Shown here piece by piece: positions 1-9,276 of a stretch of 64,000 nucleotides of DNA. The stretch is taken from assembly GCA_963837335.1 (NCBI GenBank), contig CAWINS010000045.1:6415-70414 (forward strand), written 5' to 3'. How positions within the stretch are numbered: position 1 is the first letter of the stretch; each line of letters starts with the position of its first letter. The stretch is from RYN-230 sp963837335. GTDB taxonomy: Bacteria; Actinomycetota; Actinomycetes; Streptosporangiales; Streptosporangiaceae. The translations under genes and the position numbers were made by a program. Below the pieces are notes generated by a model that saw only the letters and a program-made list of their open reading frames with translations, searched no databases and was not told where the DNA came from.

Positions 1-27
1 ATCGCCGGGGGGTGATTGGCTGGGACC

Positions 28-1167
28 ATGACCGTGGACCGGATGCTGCCCACCCGTGAGGCCGCTGATCTGCTCGACCTGACCCGCCAGCTGGCCGAGC
101 GGGAACTCGCGCCGCGCGTGGTGGAGGCGGAGGCGACCGAGACCTTCCCCGCCGAGGTGTTCAAGATCCTCGGCGCGGCGGGCCTGCTCAGCTTGCCCTA
201 TCCGGAGTCGCTGGGTGGTGGCGGCCAGCCCTACGAGGTCTACCTGCAGGTGCTGGAGGAACTCGCGATGCGCTGGGCCGCGGTTGCGGTCGCGGTGAGC
301 GTGCACGGACTGTCCTGCTTCCCGCTGGCCACCTTCGGCACGCCGGAGCAGCAGGAGCGATGGCTGCCCGATCTGCTCGGCGGCGGCATGCTCGGCGCGT
401 ACAGCCTGTCGGAGCCGCAGGCCGGCTCGGACGCCGCGGCGCTGGCCTGCAAGGCGGAACGGGACGGCGACGAGTACGTCATCACCGGCACCAAGGCCTG
501 GATCACCAGCGGCGGGAAGGCCGATTCGTACACGCTGTTCGCCCGCACGGCCCCCGGCAGCCAGGGGGTCTCCTGTTTCCTGGTCCCGGCCGGCCTGCCC
601 GGCCTGTCGTTCGGCGAGCCGGAGAAGAAGATGGGACTGCGCGGGGTGCCGACGGCGAGCGCCCGCTACGACGGTCTGCGGCTGCCCGCGGACCGCCGGA
701 TCGGAGCCGAGGGGCAGGGGCTGCGGATCGCGTTCAGCGCACTGGACTCGGGGCGGCTCGGCATCGCGGCCATCGCGGTGGGGCTGGCCCAGTCCGCCCT
801 GGACTGCGCGGTCGGCTACGCCCGGGAGCGGCAGACCTTCGGCCGCCCGATCATCGAGCACGAGGGCCTGGCGTTCCTGCTCGCGGACATGGCCGCCGCG
901 GTCCACGCGGCCCGGGCGACCTATCTGGACGCGGCCCGCCGCCGGGACGCCGGGCGTCCCTACAGCGAGCAGGCCAGCGTGGCCAAGCTGGTCGCGACCG
1001 ACGCGGCCATGAAGGTGACCACCGATGCCGTCCAGGTCCTCGGCGGCTACGGCTACAGCCAGGAATTCCCGGCCGAGCGGTACCTGCGCGAAGCCAAGAT
1101 CATGCAGATTTTCGAGGGCACGAACCAGATCCAGCGCCTCGTTATCAGCCGCCACCTGGCCTCATGA
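28..1167 (+). CDS. acyl-CoA dehydrogenase
   Basis: Flavin-dependent alpha,beta-dehydrogenation of an acyl-CoA thioester, passing electrons to ETF; cytosolic. About 380 residues is the usual family length. Visible family signatures are YSLSEPQAGSDA (flavin/substrate loop, about residue 130), ITGTKAWITSG (about 155), the RQTFGRPI stretch in the C-terminal helical domain and IFEGTNQIQRL near the end, whose Glu is at the catalytic-base position of medium- and short-chain enzymes. ATG at 28 is preferred; an in-frame TTG at 16 sits too close to the GGGGGG purine run at 7-12. It is convergent with the CoA transferase downstream, which fits fatty-acid or branched-acyl catabolism. Exact chain length or branching preference cannot be read from sequence. 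Confidence 0.93.
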   Translation: MTVDRMLPTREAADLLDLTRQLAERELAPRVVEAEATETFPAEVFKILGAAGLLSLPYPESLGGGGQPYEVYLQVLEELAMRWAAVAVAVSVHGLSCFPLATFGTPEQQERWLPDLLGGGMLGAYSLSEPQAGSDAAALACKAERDGDEYVITGTKAWITSGGKADSYTLFARTAPGSQGVSCFLVPAGLPGLSFGEPEKKMGLRGVPTASARYDGLRLPADRRIGAEGQGLRIAFSALDSGRLGIAAIAVGLAQSALDCAVGYARERQTFGRPIIEHEGLAFLLADMAAAVHAARATYLDAARRRDAGRPYSEQASVAKLVATDAAMKVTTDAVQVLGGYGYSQEFPAERYLREAKIMQIFEGTNQIQRLVISRHLAS

Positions 1168-1198
1168 GCCTGGCGGGCGTGCTCAGCTAGCGCCGTAA

Positions 1199-2290
1199 TC
1201 AGGAATCCCAGTCGGCCAGCACGGCCGCGGTGTCGCCGCCGGATAGCGGGGGAGCCGACGGCGTGCCCGCGGGGGTCCGGGAGAAGCGCGGGGCCGGCGC
1301 GGCCTGCGGTATCCCGTCCAGCGTGATCACTGATTCCCGGGCCGTGATGTGCGGCGCGCGGGCCGCCTCGCCGAACGAGAGGACCGGGGTGACGCACGCG
1401 TCGGTGCCGGCGAAGATCTCCGACCACTCGTCGCGGCTGCGGCTGGCGATTACCTCGGTGAAGCGGGCCCGCAGCCGGGGCCAGCCGGAGCGGTCCATCT
1501 GCTCCGGCAGGTCCTCACCGGCGATCCCCAGCCCGGCCAGGAACGCTGCGTAGAACGGCCGCTCCAGCGCGCCCACCGCGATCCACCGGCCATCCGCGCA
1601 GGTGTAGGTGTCATAGAACGGCGCGCCCCCGTCGAGCAGGTTGGCCGCGCGGTCGTCGGTCCAGGCCCCCGCGCCGCGGAAGGCCCACATCATCTGCGCC
1701 AGCACGCTGGCCCCGTCCACCATGGCCGCGTCCACCACCTGCCCGGCGCCGGACCGCTGCCGTTCGAAGAGGGCGGCGAGCACCCCGGTGACCAGGAACA
1801 TGGAGCCGCCGCCGAAGTCGCCGACCAGGTTGAGCGGCACGGCGGGCCGGTCCCCGGCCCCGATCGCGTGCAGCGCGCCGGTGAGCGAGATGTAGTTGAT
1901 GTCGTGCCCGGCCTGCGCGGCCATCGGCCCGTCCTGCCCCCAGCCGGTCATCCGGCCGTAGACCAGCGCCGGGTTCACCGCATGGCACTCCTGCGGGCCG
2001 ACCCCCAGCCGCTCGGCCACACCGGGCCGGAACCCTTCCAGCAGCACGTCCGCCTTGGCTACCAGGCGCAGCGCCAGCTCGCGGCCGGCGTCGGACTTCA
2101 GGTCGGCGGCCACCGACCGGCGGCTGCGCAACGTGTAGTCGCGGTGGTTTCCCGTCGGGTCGAAGGCGGCCGTGGGCCGCTCCACCCGGACTACGTCGGC
2201 GCCCAGGTCGCCGAGCACCATCGCCGCGTGCGGCACCGGGCCGATCCCGGCTAGCTCGACCACCCGCAGGCCCGTGAGCGGACCGGACAT
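1199..2290 (-). CDS. CaiB/BaiF CoA-transferase family protein, alpha-methylacyl-CoA racemase-like
   Basis: Class III CoA-transferase fold, 363 residues. The N-terminus PLTGLRVVELAGIGPVPHAAMVLGDLGADVVRVERP is typical of the family (positions shown as partial motif: GLRVVELAGIGP, LGDLGADV). GHDINYISLTGAL and NLVGDFGGGSMFL correspond to the racemase subgroup, where the His and Asp of these motifs act as the acid/base pair, so epimerisation of 2-methylacyl-CoA is more likely than CoA transfer. This is family knowledge plus motif reading. It faces the acyl-CoA dehydrogenase end-to-end with 31 bases between stops; together they would feed methyl-branched acyl-CoA into beta-oxidation. ATG start at 2290. 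No anomalies. Confidence 0.88.
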   Translation of the reverse strand: MSGPLTGLRVVELAGIGPVPHAAMVLGDLGADVVRVERPTAAFDPTGNHRDYTLRSRRSVAADLKSDAGRELALRLVAKADVLLEGFRPGVAERLGVGPQECHAVNPALVYGRMTGWGQDGPMAAQAGHDINYISLTGALHAIGAGDRPAVPLNLVGDFGGGSMFLVTGVLAALFERQRSGAGQVVDAAMVDGASVLAQMMWAFRGAGAWTDDRAANLLDGGAPFYDTYTCADGRWIAVGALERPFYAAFLAGLGIAGEDLPEQMDRSGWPRLRARFTEVIASRSRDEWSEIFAGTDACVTPVLSFGEAARAPHITARESVITLDGIPQAAPAPRFSRTPAGTPSAPPLSGGDTAAVLADWDS

Positions 2291-2498
2291 GCGCTGCCCC
2301 TTTCAGCCAGGCTCGTGCGCCATCCGGGGCAGTATGGCAGCACGGATCGCCCCGGCCTGATCCGGATGCTGGCCAGGCCGGGGAGAGCAGGCGGAAGAGG
2401 CCCCTGGATGCCGCTAGGATTTCGGGCAGGATGTCCGGGGATATGCCGGCGGACAACGGTCCGGGCCGACAGCCCGTAGGAGGCAAGGCTGCGCACAC

Positions 2499-3428
2499 GT
2501 GCCTCGCTCTGGTCACGACTGCTCATGGCCGGGCTCAGCAGTGCTCATGGTCCTGGGCGGCCTCAGTTGCTCGTCTGCGGCCGGGCAGGGGAGATGCGAC
2601 CCCGGCCGCTGGAAGCTGACCTGGACCGATACCTTCAACGGCCCGGCGGACTCCGGCGTCAACCCCAAGTACTGGGAGTACAACACCGGCCACGGCATCT
2701 TCGGCACCAATGAGGTCGAGACGATGACCACGTCGACCACGAACGTCCATCTCGACGGGCACGGGAACCTCGACATCACCGCCCTGGGCCACGGCGCCGC
2801 CGGGGACCCCGGGCAACGCCTGGACCTCGGGCCGGATACGAGACCCGGGCCAACCGGCTGTTCGGCGCGCCGCCCGGCGGCGAGATGATGGTGACCGCCT
2901 CCATCAAGCAGCCGGGCGTGGCCCACGGACTGGGCTACTGGCCCGGCTTCTGGATGCTGGGCCGTCCCAGGGCATGGCCGGGGACCGGGGAGATCGACAT
3001 CATGGAGGATGTCAACGGCTACAGCAAGGTGTCCGGGACCCTGCACTGCGGCAACCTCACGCAGCAGAATCCGGACGGCACCTTCGGCCCCTGCCATGAG
3101 AGCAACGGCCTGGGCAGTGGCCTGCGGACCGTGCCCGGGATGCCAGACAGTCCTTCCACACCTACTCCGTGATCATCGACCGGCGCCACGCCGGCCACGA
3201 GCAGATCCGCTGGTACCTGGACGGGCACGAGTTCTACAGCGTGAGCGAGAGCCGGGTCGGGGCCGCCGCCTGGACCGCCGGCCGTCGATCATGGCCACTC
3301 GATCCTGCTCAGCCTCGCGATGGGCGGCGCGTTCCCCGACGACCAGTGCCGGTGCACCACTCCCACCAGCCAGACCTCATCCAGGGGGCACCATGGTGGT
3401 GCGCTACGTGAGCGTCTACACCAACTGA
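2499..3428 (+). pseudogene. glycoside hydrolase family 16 protein, frameshifted
   Basis: Extracellular beta-glucanase/laminarinase-type fold. Pieces in different frames join into one GH16 domain: LTWTDTFNGPADSGVNPKYW and FGTNEVETMT (2617-2730), then YETRANRLFGAPP and GYWPGFWMLG (2840-2960), the catalytic GEIDIMEDVN (2987-3016; Glu nucleophile and Glu acid/base both present), IDRRHAGHEQIRWYLDG (3173-3223), and finally MGGAFPDDQC and VVRYVSVYTN to the stop at 3428. Frame changes are needed near 2805, 2835, 3150 and 3280. The N-terminus is weakly hydrophobic (VLMVLGGLS), possibly an eroded or mis-sequenced signal peptide. Neighbouring cellulose-synthase-like and GT39-like genes suggest a role in remodelling the polymer they make. 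Whether it is a true pseudogene or a consensus artefact cannot be decided here, but all catalytic residues survive. Confidence 0.75.
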
Positions 3429-3471
3429 GCCCCGGGGTCAGGGGCCGTATCCCGGCCCGGCCAGGGGTGGC

Positions 3472-5010
3472 TCAGGGAGCGAGTTCCCGGAGCTTGGTCC
3501 CGAGATCCTGGATACTTGGGGTTGGCGTGGACGAAGACCGCGCTGGGCGGCGGCCAGGTGCCCCTTGACCCAGACGAAGTAGTCGCCCGGCGCCGAACGG
3601 GTCATTGATGTCGATCTCGGCGGCCAGGTAGTAGGCGTGGCTGTTCGCCAGCGCGTGGCGCCAGGACCGCGTCGACGGCCGCGTCGTGACCTGGCCGTAG
3701 TAGGCGACGACATGGAAGTAGCCAGCCTTCATGGCGGCGGTGTAGCCCACTCGTGCCGGTCAGCCGTCACGCCCTTGCTGGTTGCGGTAGGAGATGTAGA
3801 ACGTCGAGCTGAACTGTCTGGGCTGGGCATCCTTATGGCCGAGCAGGTAGTAGATGGGGACCTCGGGCGCCTCGACCAGGTACCGGCCATGCGGCTTGAG
3901 GTAGCGGCGAGAAGGTCTGCACGAACTGCGTCGGAGTTGGGCCACACCTGGTAGTAGCTGACTGGCCTGGACCAGGCCGAGCACGAGGGCCAGGCACCAG
4001 ACCCCGACGGCGATGTGCGGTCGGCGGAAGTGATCACCCAGGAGGCGGGCCAGCCCCAGGCCCGCTATGGGCGCCGCGAAGAACAGGCCGAACCCGATGT
4101 GCTTCTGGAACGAGATGTCCGTGTGCAGGTGCGCCTGGTAGGCCGGGGCCAGCAGGGCGGTGCCGGTGAGGACCACCCCCAGGCACAGCCTGCCGGAAGC
4201 GGCCGCCTCCGGGCGCGATGAGCTCGTCCGGCTCGGTGCGGACCCGCCACACGTAGGCGAGCCGTGCCGATCACCGCCAGCACGAAGATCACGCCGCCCC
4301 ACTCCGCGGATTCCCGCAGCAGCGTGGTCACCGGGGTCAGCGCCCTGCGCGCGGTTCGTGGTGGTACTCGAGATGGCCGCCATGTAAGCGTGTCCGCCCA
4401 GGCGCAGCGCCCCGTAGAGCAGGCCCGCCGACCGCGGCGACGAACACGGGCGGGTAGAGCAGGACCCGGCGGCCGCGCAGCGGCCAGCCCGCCAGCGCGG
4501 GCAGGACGGCGATGGTGGGCACGAACAGCAGGCCAGCGTACTTGACCCCGACCGCAAGCGCGGCGACCGGAGCAGCCAGCAAGAAGACGGGCCACCGGAA
4601 CCCCGCCGTGCGGACCATGATCCACGCCGCCAGGGCCAGCAGGAACAGGCAGGTCGCGTCGTAGGTGGCGAAGTTGCCCAGGAAGATCGCCGACTCGGTC
4701 ACGCGAGAAGAGCAGCGCCGCGCACAACGCGACCCGCTCGTTGAACAGGCGGCGGGTCAGGGAGTACAGCAGGGCGGTGATCGACAGCATCTCGGCCAGG
4801 CTGAGCAGCCCGGACCGCGGTGAGCCCGCCCAGCTGGTTGACCGCAGCGGCCGCCACGGGATACAGCACGGGGGAGCCGGAGAAGTAGGACGCGTAGCTG
4901 CCCTGCAGGGCCGCGCCGTGGAGCAGATGCTCCAGCTCCATGTGGCCCGAGTAGAGGTACAGCGCCTCGTCCTCGAAGGCCGTGTTGTGCAGCCGCAGGG
5001 ACAAGATCGC
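3472..5010 (-). pseudogene. GT39/ArnT-like membrane glycosyltransferase domain, frameshifted
   Basis: Polytopic glycosyltransferase of the dolichyl/polyprenyl-phosphate-sugar type (GT-C fold). Reading the minus strand across frames gives NTAFEDEALYLYSGHMEL with the acidic loop-1 motif DEALY (4990-4930), ALLYSLTRRLFNERVALCAALLF (about 4780-4700), ESAIFLGNFATYDATCLFLLALA (about 4700-4620), AVGVKYAGLLFVPTIAVLPAL (4560-4490), GFGLFFAAPIAGLGLARLLGDHF (about 4090-4030) and a soluble C-terminus containing YFHVVAYYGQ and DPFGAGDYFVWVKGH (3720-3540). At least six frame changes are needed (near 4820, 4705, 4440, 4320, 3940 and 3560). It is the C-terminal continuation of the disordered segment at 5011-6808, giving one predicted protein of over 1000 residues. 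Likely role: transfer of a lipid-linked sugar on the outer face of the membrane; acceptor unknown. Confidence 0.65.
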
Positions 5011-6808
5011 CTGCAGGCCCAGGATGCACAGCAGCAGGACCCGGCTGACCCGGGTGCGGCGGCTCCAGCCGGACGCGGCGCGGCTCTGGCCTTGGGCTCA
5101 GCCTCCGGCTGGGGCTCGGCAGCGGGGAGGGCCGGCGGTTCCCCGGAGGGAGCCAGCGCGGAGGGGAGCCGTGGTGGTGGCGCCGGGGCCGGCGCGACCG
5201 CCACCAGGCTCTCGGCTCGCGGTTGCGGCACCGCGATGATGGTCTCGGTCGAGGAGGTCGTCAGGGTGACGCTCGGCGGAGGCTCATCGAGGTGGATCAC
5301 GCGCGTCCGGGCCACATCCGTGCCGGGGGAGGACGTATCTCCGGCGGGGCCCGAGCGACGCGGCCTCGCTGCGATGCGGCTCGGCGCTGTCCGCGCCATC
5401 CGGCGCGGGGGTTTCCGCCTCGTCCGCCTCGCCTGCGTCTGCCTCATCGGCCTGGGCCGCTTGGTCAGGCGGCACCAGCTTGCCGGTCAGTTCGGGCGTC
5501 ATCTCGGCCACCCGTGGCGTCGATGGCCTCGAACGCATCAGCGGTCATCGCCTCGATGGCCTTCATGGCCTGTGCGGTCCTGGCTTCGAGGACCGAGATG
5601 GCCTCGACCGTCTGGCGGGCTTTTGCTGTCTGGGAATCAAGACTGCCCAGGGTGGTGGACTCCAGGGCATCGATGGCTTCGATGGATTCGATGGCCTCGA
5701 GCGTCCTGGCCTGGACCATCGCGGCCTTGAGCTCAGCCCGGCTGAGGGTGGTGGTCAACTCGGCGTCCGGGCGGGTCCCGCGTGGCTGGGTTGGGGAGTT
5801 CGGCCCGGCGATTCCCGCCCCCGTGGCCCCGCCTCCCGGGGACTTGGTTGCGGGGGGTTCAGCTCGCCGTGGGCTCGGCTTCAGTGCTCTCGGCCGGGAC
5901 GGGCGTGGCGGTCCTCCCGACCGTCGCTACGACCGTGGTGGCGTCCGGGTCGGCCGCAGTCGCCGTCGCGGCACTAGCCCCGATGACGGTGTCGGCGTCG
6001 GCGTCAGCCTTGGCCGCGGTCGGCGGCACTAGCCCCGATGATCGGTGTCGCACGTCGTCGGCGTCGGCCTTGGCTGCGGTCGCGGCCTGAGCCCCGATGA
6101 CGGTGTCGGCCTCGGCCGCCTGGGCTTCGGCCGCTGTCGCTCAGCCTGCAACCACGGCCCGGCTGTCGCCGGCCTCAGCTTCACTCTGGTCGGCGTCATC
6201 CGGCGGCTTCAGCTCTGGCTCAGCGTCATCCGGGCTCGGCCTCAGCCCCGGATCTCCCGGCCTCTGCTTCAACGCCGGCTCAGCGTCAGCTACCGGCTCA
6301 GTCCCGGCCCCCGGGGCTGCGCCAGTCCCGGCCTCAGCGTCCCCGGTCGGTCTCGGCGTCCGCCGCAGTCCCCGCCGTCTCCGGCGGCTCGCTGGTCTCC
6401 GGCGCTGCCTCGGTCTCTGGTGCGGCTCTTGGTCTCTGGCGCTGCCCCGGTCTCTGGGTGCTGCGCCGGTCTTGGGCGCTGTCCCGGGCCTGGCCTCGGG
6501 AGCCGGGCGGGTGGCTTCATCTCCCTGAGCCGGGACGGTGATGGTCTTCAGGAAGGAAGCCGCGCTCGCTCCGGTCTTCCCGTCCGCTGACGACGACGGC
6601 GGTGCAGCCATATCGGCAGCACCACCGTCTCGGCGTCGGTCAGGACGTCGGGCCGGTCCTCGCCGGACGGCCCGAACACCGAGCGGCTGGACCGCTTCGG
6701 CGCGGCTGGGGCCGGACCGTCGTCACCATTATTCTTCGACGGCCGGCCCCGCCCGCGGGGCCAGCCGCGGCGCGCCTTGGACGGCTCGTCCTCCCGGGTG
6801 CGCTTCAC
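5011..6808 (-). CDS. long low-complexity, disordered N-terminal region fused to the GT39-like domain (frameshifted)
   Basis: A GTG at 6808 directly abuts the TAG stop of the cellulose-synthase-like gene (TAGGTG), so translation is coupled. The first stretch is basic (KRTREDEPSKARRGWPRG), then Pro/Ala/Glu/Asp-rich. Segments in successive frames are 6808-6600, 6611-6141, about 6110-5859, 5790-5490, 5510-5340 and 5330-5040. Internal repeats are visible: ADTVIGAQAATAAKADAD and ADADTVIGASAATATAADPD (about 6110-5950), and an EAI/Ala-rich stretch with RTLEAIESIEAIDALES and AMKAIEAMTADAFEAID (5720-5540) that could form helices or a short coiled coil. It continues into the GT39-like membrane domain. 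No enzymatic motif is seen. An alternative is several small proteins, but the absence of convincing internal starts argues for one cytoplasmic tail. Confidence 0.5.
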
Positions 6809-8824
6809 CTACTTGTGCGCATCCACGGTGGGCTGGAGGAGGACCCGCCCCACGACCGCGAGCTCGAAGAGCCCGAGGCCGAACAGGACGATGAAGTTGT
6901 ACGGGTTCATGGTGAGCATCCGCCAGAACGCCAGGCCGGTCCACACCAGCGAACTGCCCAGCGACCACACGAGGAACCAGGTCCAGAAGCGCCTGCTGCC
7001 GTCCTGCTTCTTCTTGTTACCGCCCGAGGGATTCCAGCCCAGCCGCTTGCCGCGGATCGCGTCGAAGTACGCCCAGAAATGGGCCCAGCCGGAGATCAGC
7101 TTGACGGCCCACGCTTCGAGTCGGTAAGGAGCGTGATGCCACGCCGGGATAATCACGGCGGCATAGAGCACCACCGGCACCATGAAAATCATGTTCTTGA
7201 ATTCGAGCACGTTTGGCACAAAGGCGAGGATCAAGATGGTCAGGGCCGGTACCACGAACGTGAACAGGGCCGTGTAGATGTAGTAGATGAATCCGGAGAT
7301 ATAACACAGGCGGGTATAGAGCGGAAGCTTGGCGCCCCAGAACATTTTCCCGAAGAGCAGGCCGACCGTTCCCGAGCACCAGCGGTACTGCTGGTTCAGG
7401 AACGCGGGGACGTTATCCGGGCAGTTGCCGGTGGAAAGGGCGACCGGGATGTAGCGCAGCGACCAGCCGATGCGGTTCAGGTCGAAGCCGGTGAGCACGT
7501 CCTCGGAGTGCTCGGCCAGCGTCATGCCCAGGTTCTCCTTGAGCGCGGCCCGCCGGTAGAGGGCGCAGCTGCCGACGCAGATCGCCCCGCCCTTGCGGGA
7601 CCGGGCCGTCTGGATGGACCGGTAGAACAGCTCCTGGACCGCGCCCGCGCCGCGTTCCACCCAGCTCTGGTCGTTGGTGATCCGGAAGAACTGGGGGGTC
7701 TGCACGATCCCGATCTTCGGGTCGTCCTCCATGTACGGCAGGGCCTCGTTGAGCAGGTCGTGGCGCGGCGCGAAGTCGGCGTCCAGGAGGAGGATGTAGT
7801 CGCCGTAGGAAACCTGGAAGCCGAACCAGAGGTTTCCCGACTTCTTGAACCAGCCACGGTTCGGCCGCCTCGCGTAGGCGAAACCGAACTCGCGCGCCAT
7901 GGCCTTGAGCTCGGAGCTGGCCGAGTCATCCAGCACATAGGCGGTGACCGTTCCCTGGTAGTGGCGGCTCATCTCGGCCACGTACTTCCAGGTATTGCGG
8001 ACCACGTCCACCGGCTCCCCGCAGACCGGCAGGAAGACGTCCACGGAGGGGTACTTCTTCGGGCGCCAGGCGTCCACCAGCCGCTGGTGGTCCTTGAAAT
8101 CGAAGCCGCGGGCCAGTCCGTCCGTGATCATGGGCAGCGCCAGGAATAGGGCGCCCATTATCACGAATGGCACGTAAAACCAGAACCAGTGGAACTGCAG
8201 CATCAGCCGGGTCTGGCTGAACAGGAGCAGCGGGAAGCTGGCCAGCGACGCGAGGGTCAGGATCCAGGCGCCGCGCTTGACGTAGCGGTACTTCTCGTCG
8301 TCCCGCGGCGGCACGGGCAGGACCGGCCCCTGCACCACTTCGGGTCCCGGGACTACCGCGGGCGGCTGGCCCTGGAAAGGAACGGGCTCGGGGCTCGCGG
8401 CCGGGGCCGGCCGTGGCGCTGGTACCGAGACGGTGTCTGCCCCCGTGGGGCCGCCGGCCTCGGGGGCGGGTGGCGTGGCGACATCCGCGGCCGGCTCGCC
8501 GGGGAGTGTCGTGGGGGCCGGTGCCTCGGGCGCCCGCAGTTCCGACGCCAGTGCCCCGGACGCCAGGACCCGGGATGCCAGTGCCCCGGACGCCGGCGGC
8601 CCGGACAGCAGCGCCCCGGTCTCCAGCACGAGTGTGTTCTGGCGTGTGGACCGCGTACGCCCAGGTACTGCGCCCGCTAGCCGCTGGCGCAGCGGAATGG
8701 CCGCAGGTTCCACGATCATGCGGATCCTGGGTATCGCCTGAGTGATTGGCCGACTGCGCAGCGTCAGCAGTGCGGTCATCCTCCTGCGATGGCGAGGCCT
8801 GACGTTCCGCGGTCGGGAGTTCAT
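6809..8824 (-). CDS. cellulose-synthase-like GT2 glycosyltransferase
   Basis: Processive membrane beta-glycosyltransferase using a UDP-sugar. After a roughly 180-residue disordered Pro/Ala tail, two membrane helices follow (WILTLASLASFPLLL, WFWFYVPFVIMGALF), then the GT-A domain with all expected motifs: VLDDS (about 296), LLDADFAP (about 345), HSEDVLTGFDL in the position of TED (about 441) and QQYRWCSGT, the QxxRW product-binding motif (about 480), then four or more C-terminal helices. No PilZ domain is visible, so direct c-di-GMP control as in BcsA is not evident. The N-terminus is uncertain: a GTG at 8873 has the better ribosome site (GAGGGAGAGGGG) but lies in another frame, implying a frameshift within the repeat-rich tail near 8550-8700. 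The next gene starts at the adjacent base. Confidence 0.9.
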   Translation of the reverse strand: MNSRPRNVRPRHRRRMTALLTLRSRPITQAIPRIRMIVEPAAIPLRQRLAGAVPGRTRSTRQNTLVLETGALLSGPPASGALASRVLASGALASELRAPEAPAPTTLPGEPAADVATPPAPEAGGPTGADTVSVPAPRPAPAASPEPVPFQGQPPAVVPGPEVVQGPVLPVPPRDDEKYRYVKRGAWILTLASLASFPLLLFSQTRLMLQFHWFWFYVPFVIMGALFLALPMITDGLARGFDFKDHQRLVDAWRPKKYPSVDVFLPVCGEPVDVVRNTWKYVAEMSRHYQGTVTAYVLDDSASSELKAMAREFGFAYARRPNRGWFKKSGNLWFGFQVSYGDYILLLDADFAPRHDLLNEALPYMEDDPKIGIVQTPQFFRITNDQSWVERGAGAVQELFYRSIQTARSRKGGAICVGSCALYRRAALKENLGMTLAEHSEDVLTGFDLNRIGWSLRYIPVALSTGNCPDNVPAFLNQQYRWCSGTVGLLFGKMFWGAKLPLYTRLCYISGFIYYIYTALFTFVVPALTILILAFVPNVLEFKNMIFMVPVVLYAAVIIPAWHHAPYRLEAWAVKLISGWAHFWAYFDAIRGKRLGWNPSGGNKKKQDGSRRFWTWFLVWSLGSSLVWTGLAFWRMLTMNPYNFIVLFGLGLFELAVVGRVLLQPTVDAHK
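8550..8624. repeat. 15-bp tandem repeats in the cellulose-synthase-like N-tail
   Basis: Five imperfect 15-bp units (agtgccccggacgcc-type) lie at 8550, 8565, 8580, 8595 and 8610. In the annotated frame they encode pentads such as SGALA/SRVLA; in the alternative frame RGTGI/PGPGV-type pentads. Either reading is low-complexity tail. Confidence 0.8.
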
Positions 8825-8879
8825 CCCCTGCGGGCTGCCCGCTACTAAGCGGCCCGTCGATGATGTCCGTCACCAGTCC

Positions 8880-9276
8880 CCCTCTCCCTCGTGCCAACGC
8901 TTATAGGCGTGGACAAGTCACGAGTCGAGCGGGGTAAGACAACAATACGTCATTGTCGAAATATCCGGGGATATTACATCAAGATTGTCGATAGTGTTTA
9001 ACCGAAAGTTAACAACGCCACCCCGGGGATTCCCTACTCTTCCCACCGCTTTACCCGTGTTCGCACACGCACTGGCTGCGCCAACGTGCAGGCCAGCCCA
9101 TCCTCTGGCCCGCTCGTCAAGATCCAAGCTTATCAGGCTATGTCTTCCTGAATATTGATAAGTCTGGCACTCTATGGTGAGCGTAGTGATAGCCAGGAGC
9201 CCGATCCCACCCCGCGCGGGCCACTGGCAGTGGGGGGCGTGCGCCGGTTGGCGCGGACTTAGTCGGAGGTCATGGG
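8880..9276. promoter_or_regulatory. AT-rich divergent promoter region of the polysaccharide locus
   Basis: This gap between the divergent cellulose-synthase-like and CapD-like genes is visibly richer in A/T than its surroundings. It contains a direct repeat ATTGTCGA at 8952-8959 and 8984-8991, flanking the palindrome AATATCCGGGGATATT at 8960-8975 (7-bp arms), an imperfect GTTTAAC/GTTAAC inverted repeat around 8995-9013, and CTTATCA/TGATAAG arms at 9129-9135 and 9156-9162. These look like operator sites and upstream elements. No -35/-10 pair was convincing enough to name. No gene is supported here; a 69-codon minus-strand frame lacks features. Confidence 0.5.

Noticed and set aside
6602..8149. 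A 515-codon plus-strand open frame
   Set aside because: Antisense of the cellulose-synthase-like gene, which has all GT2 motifs.
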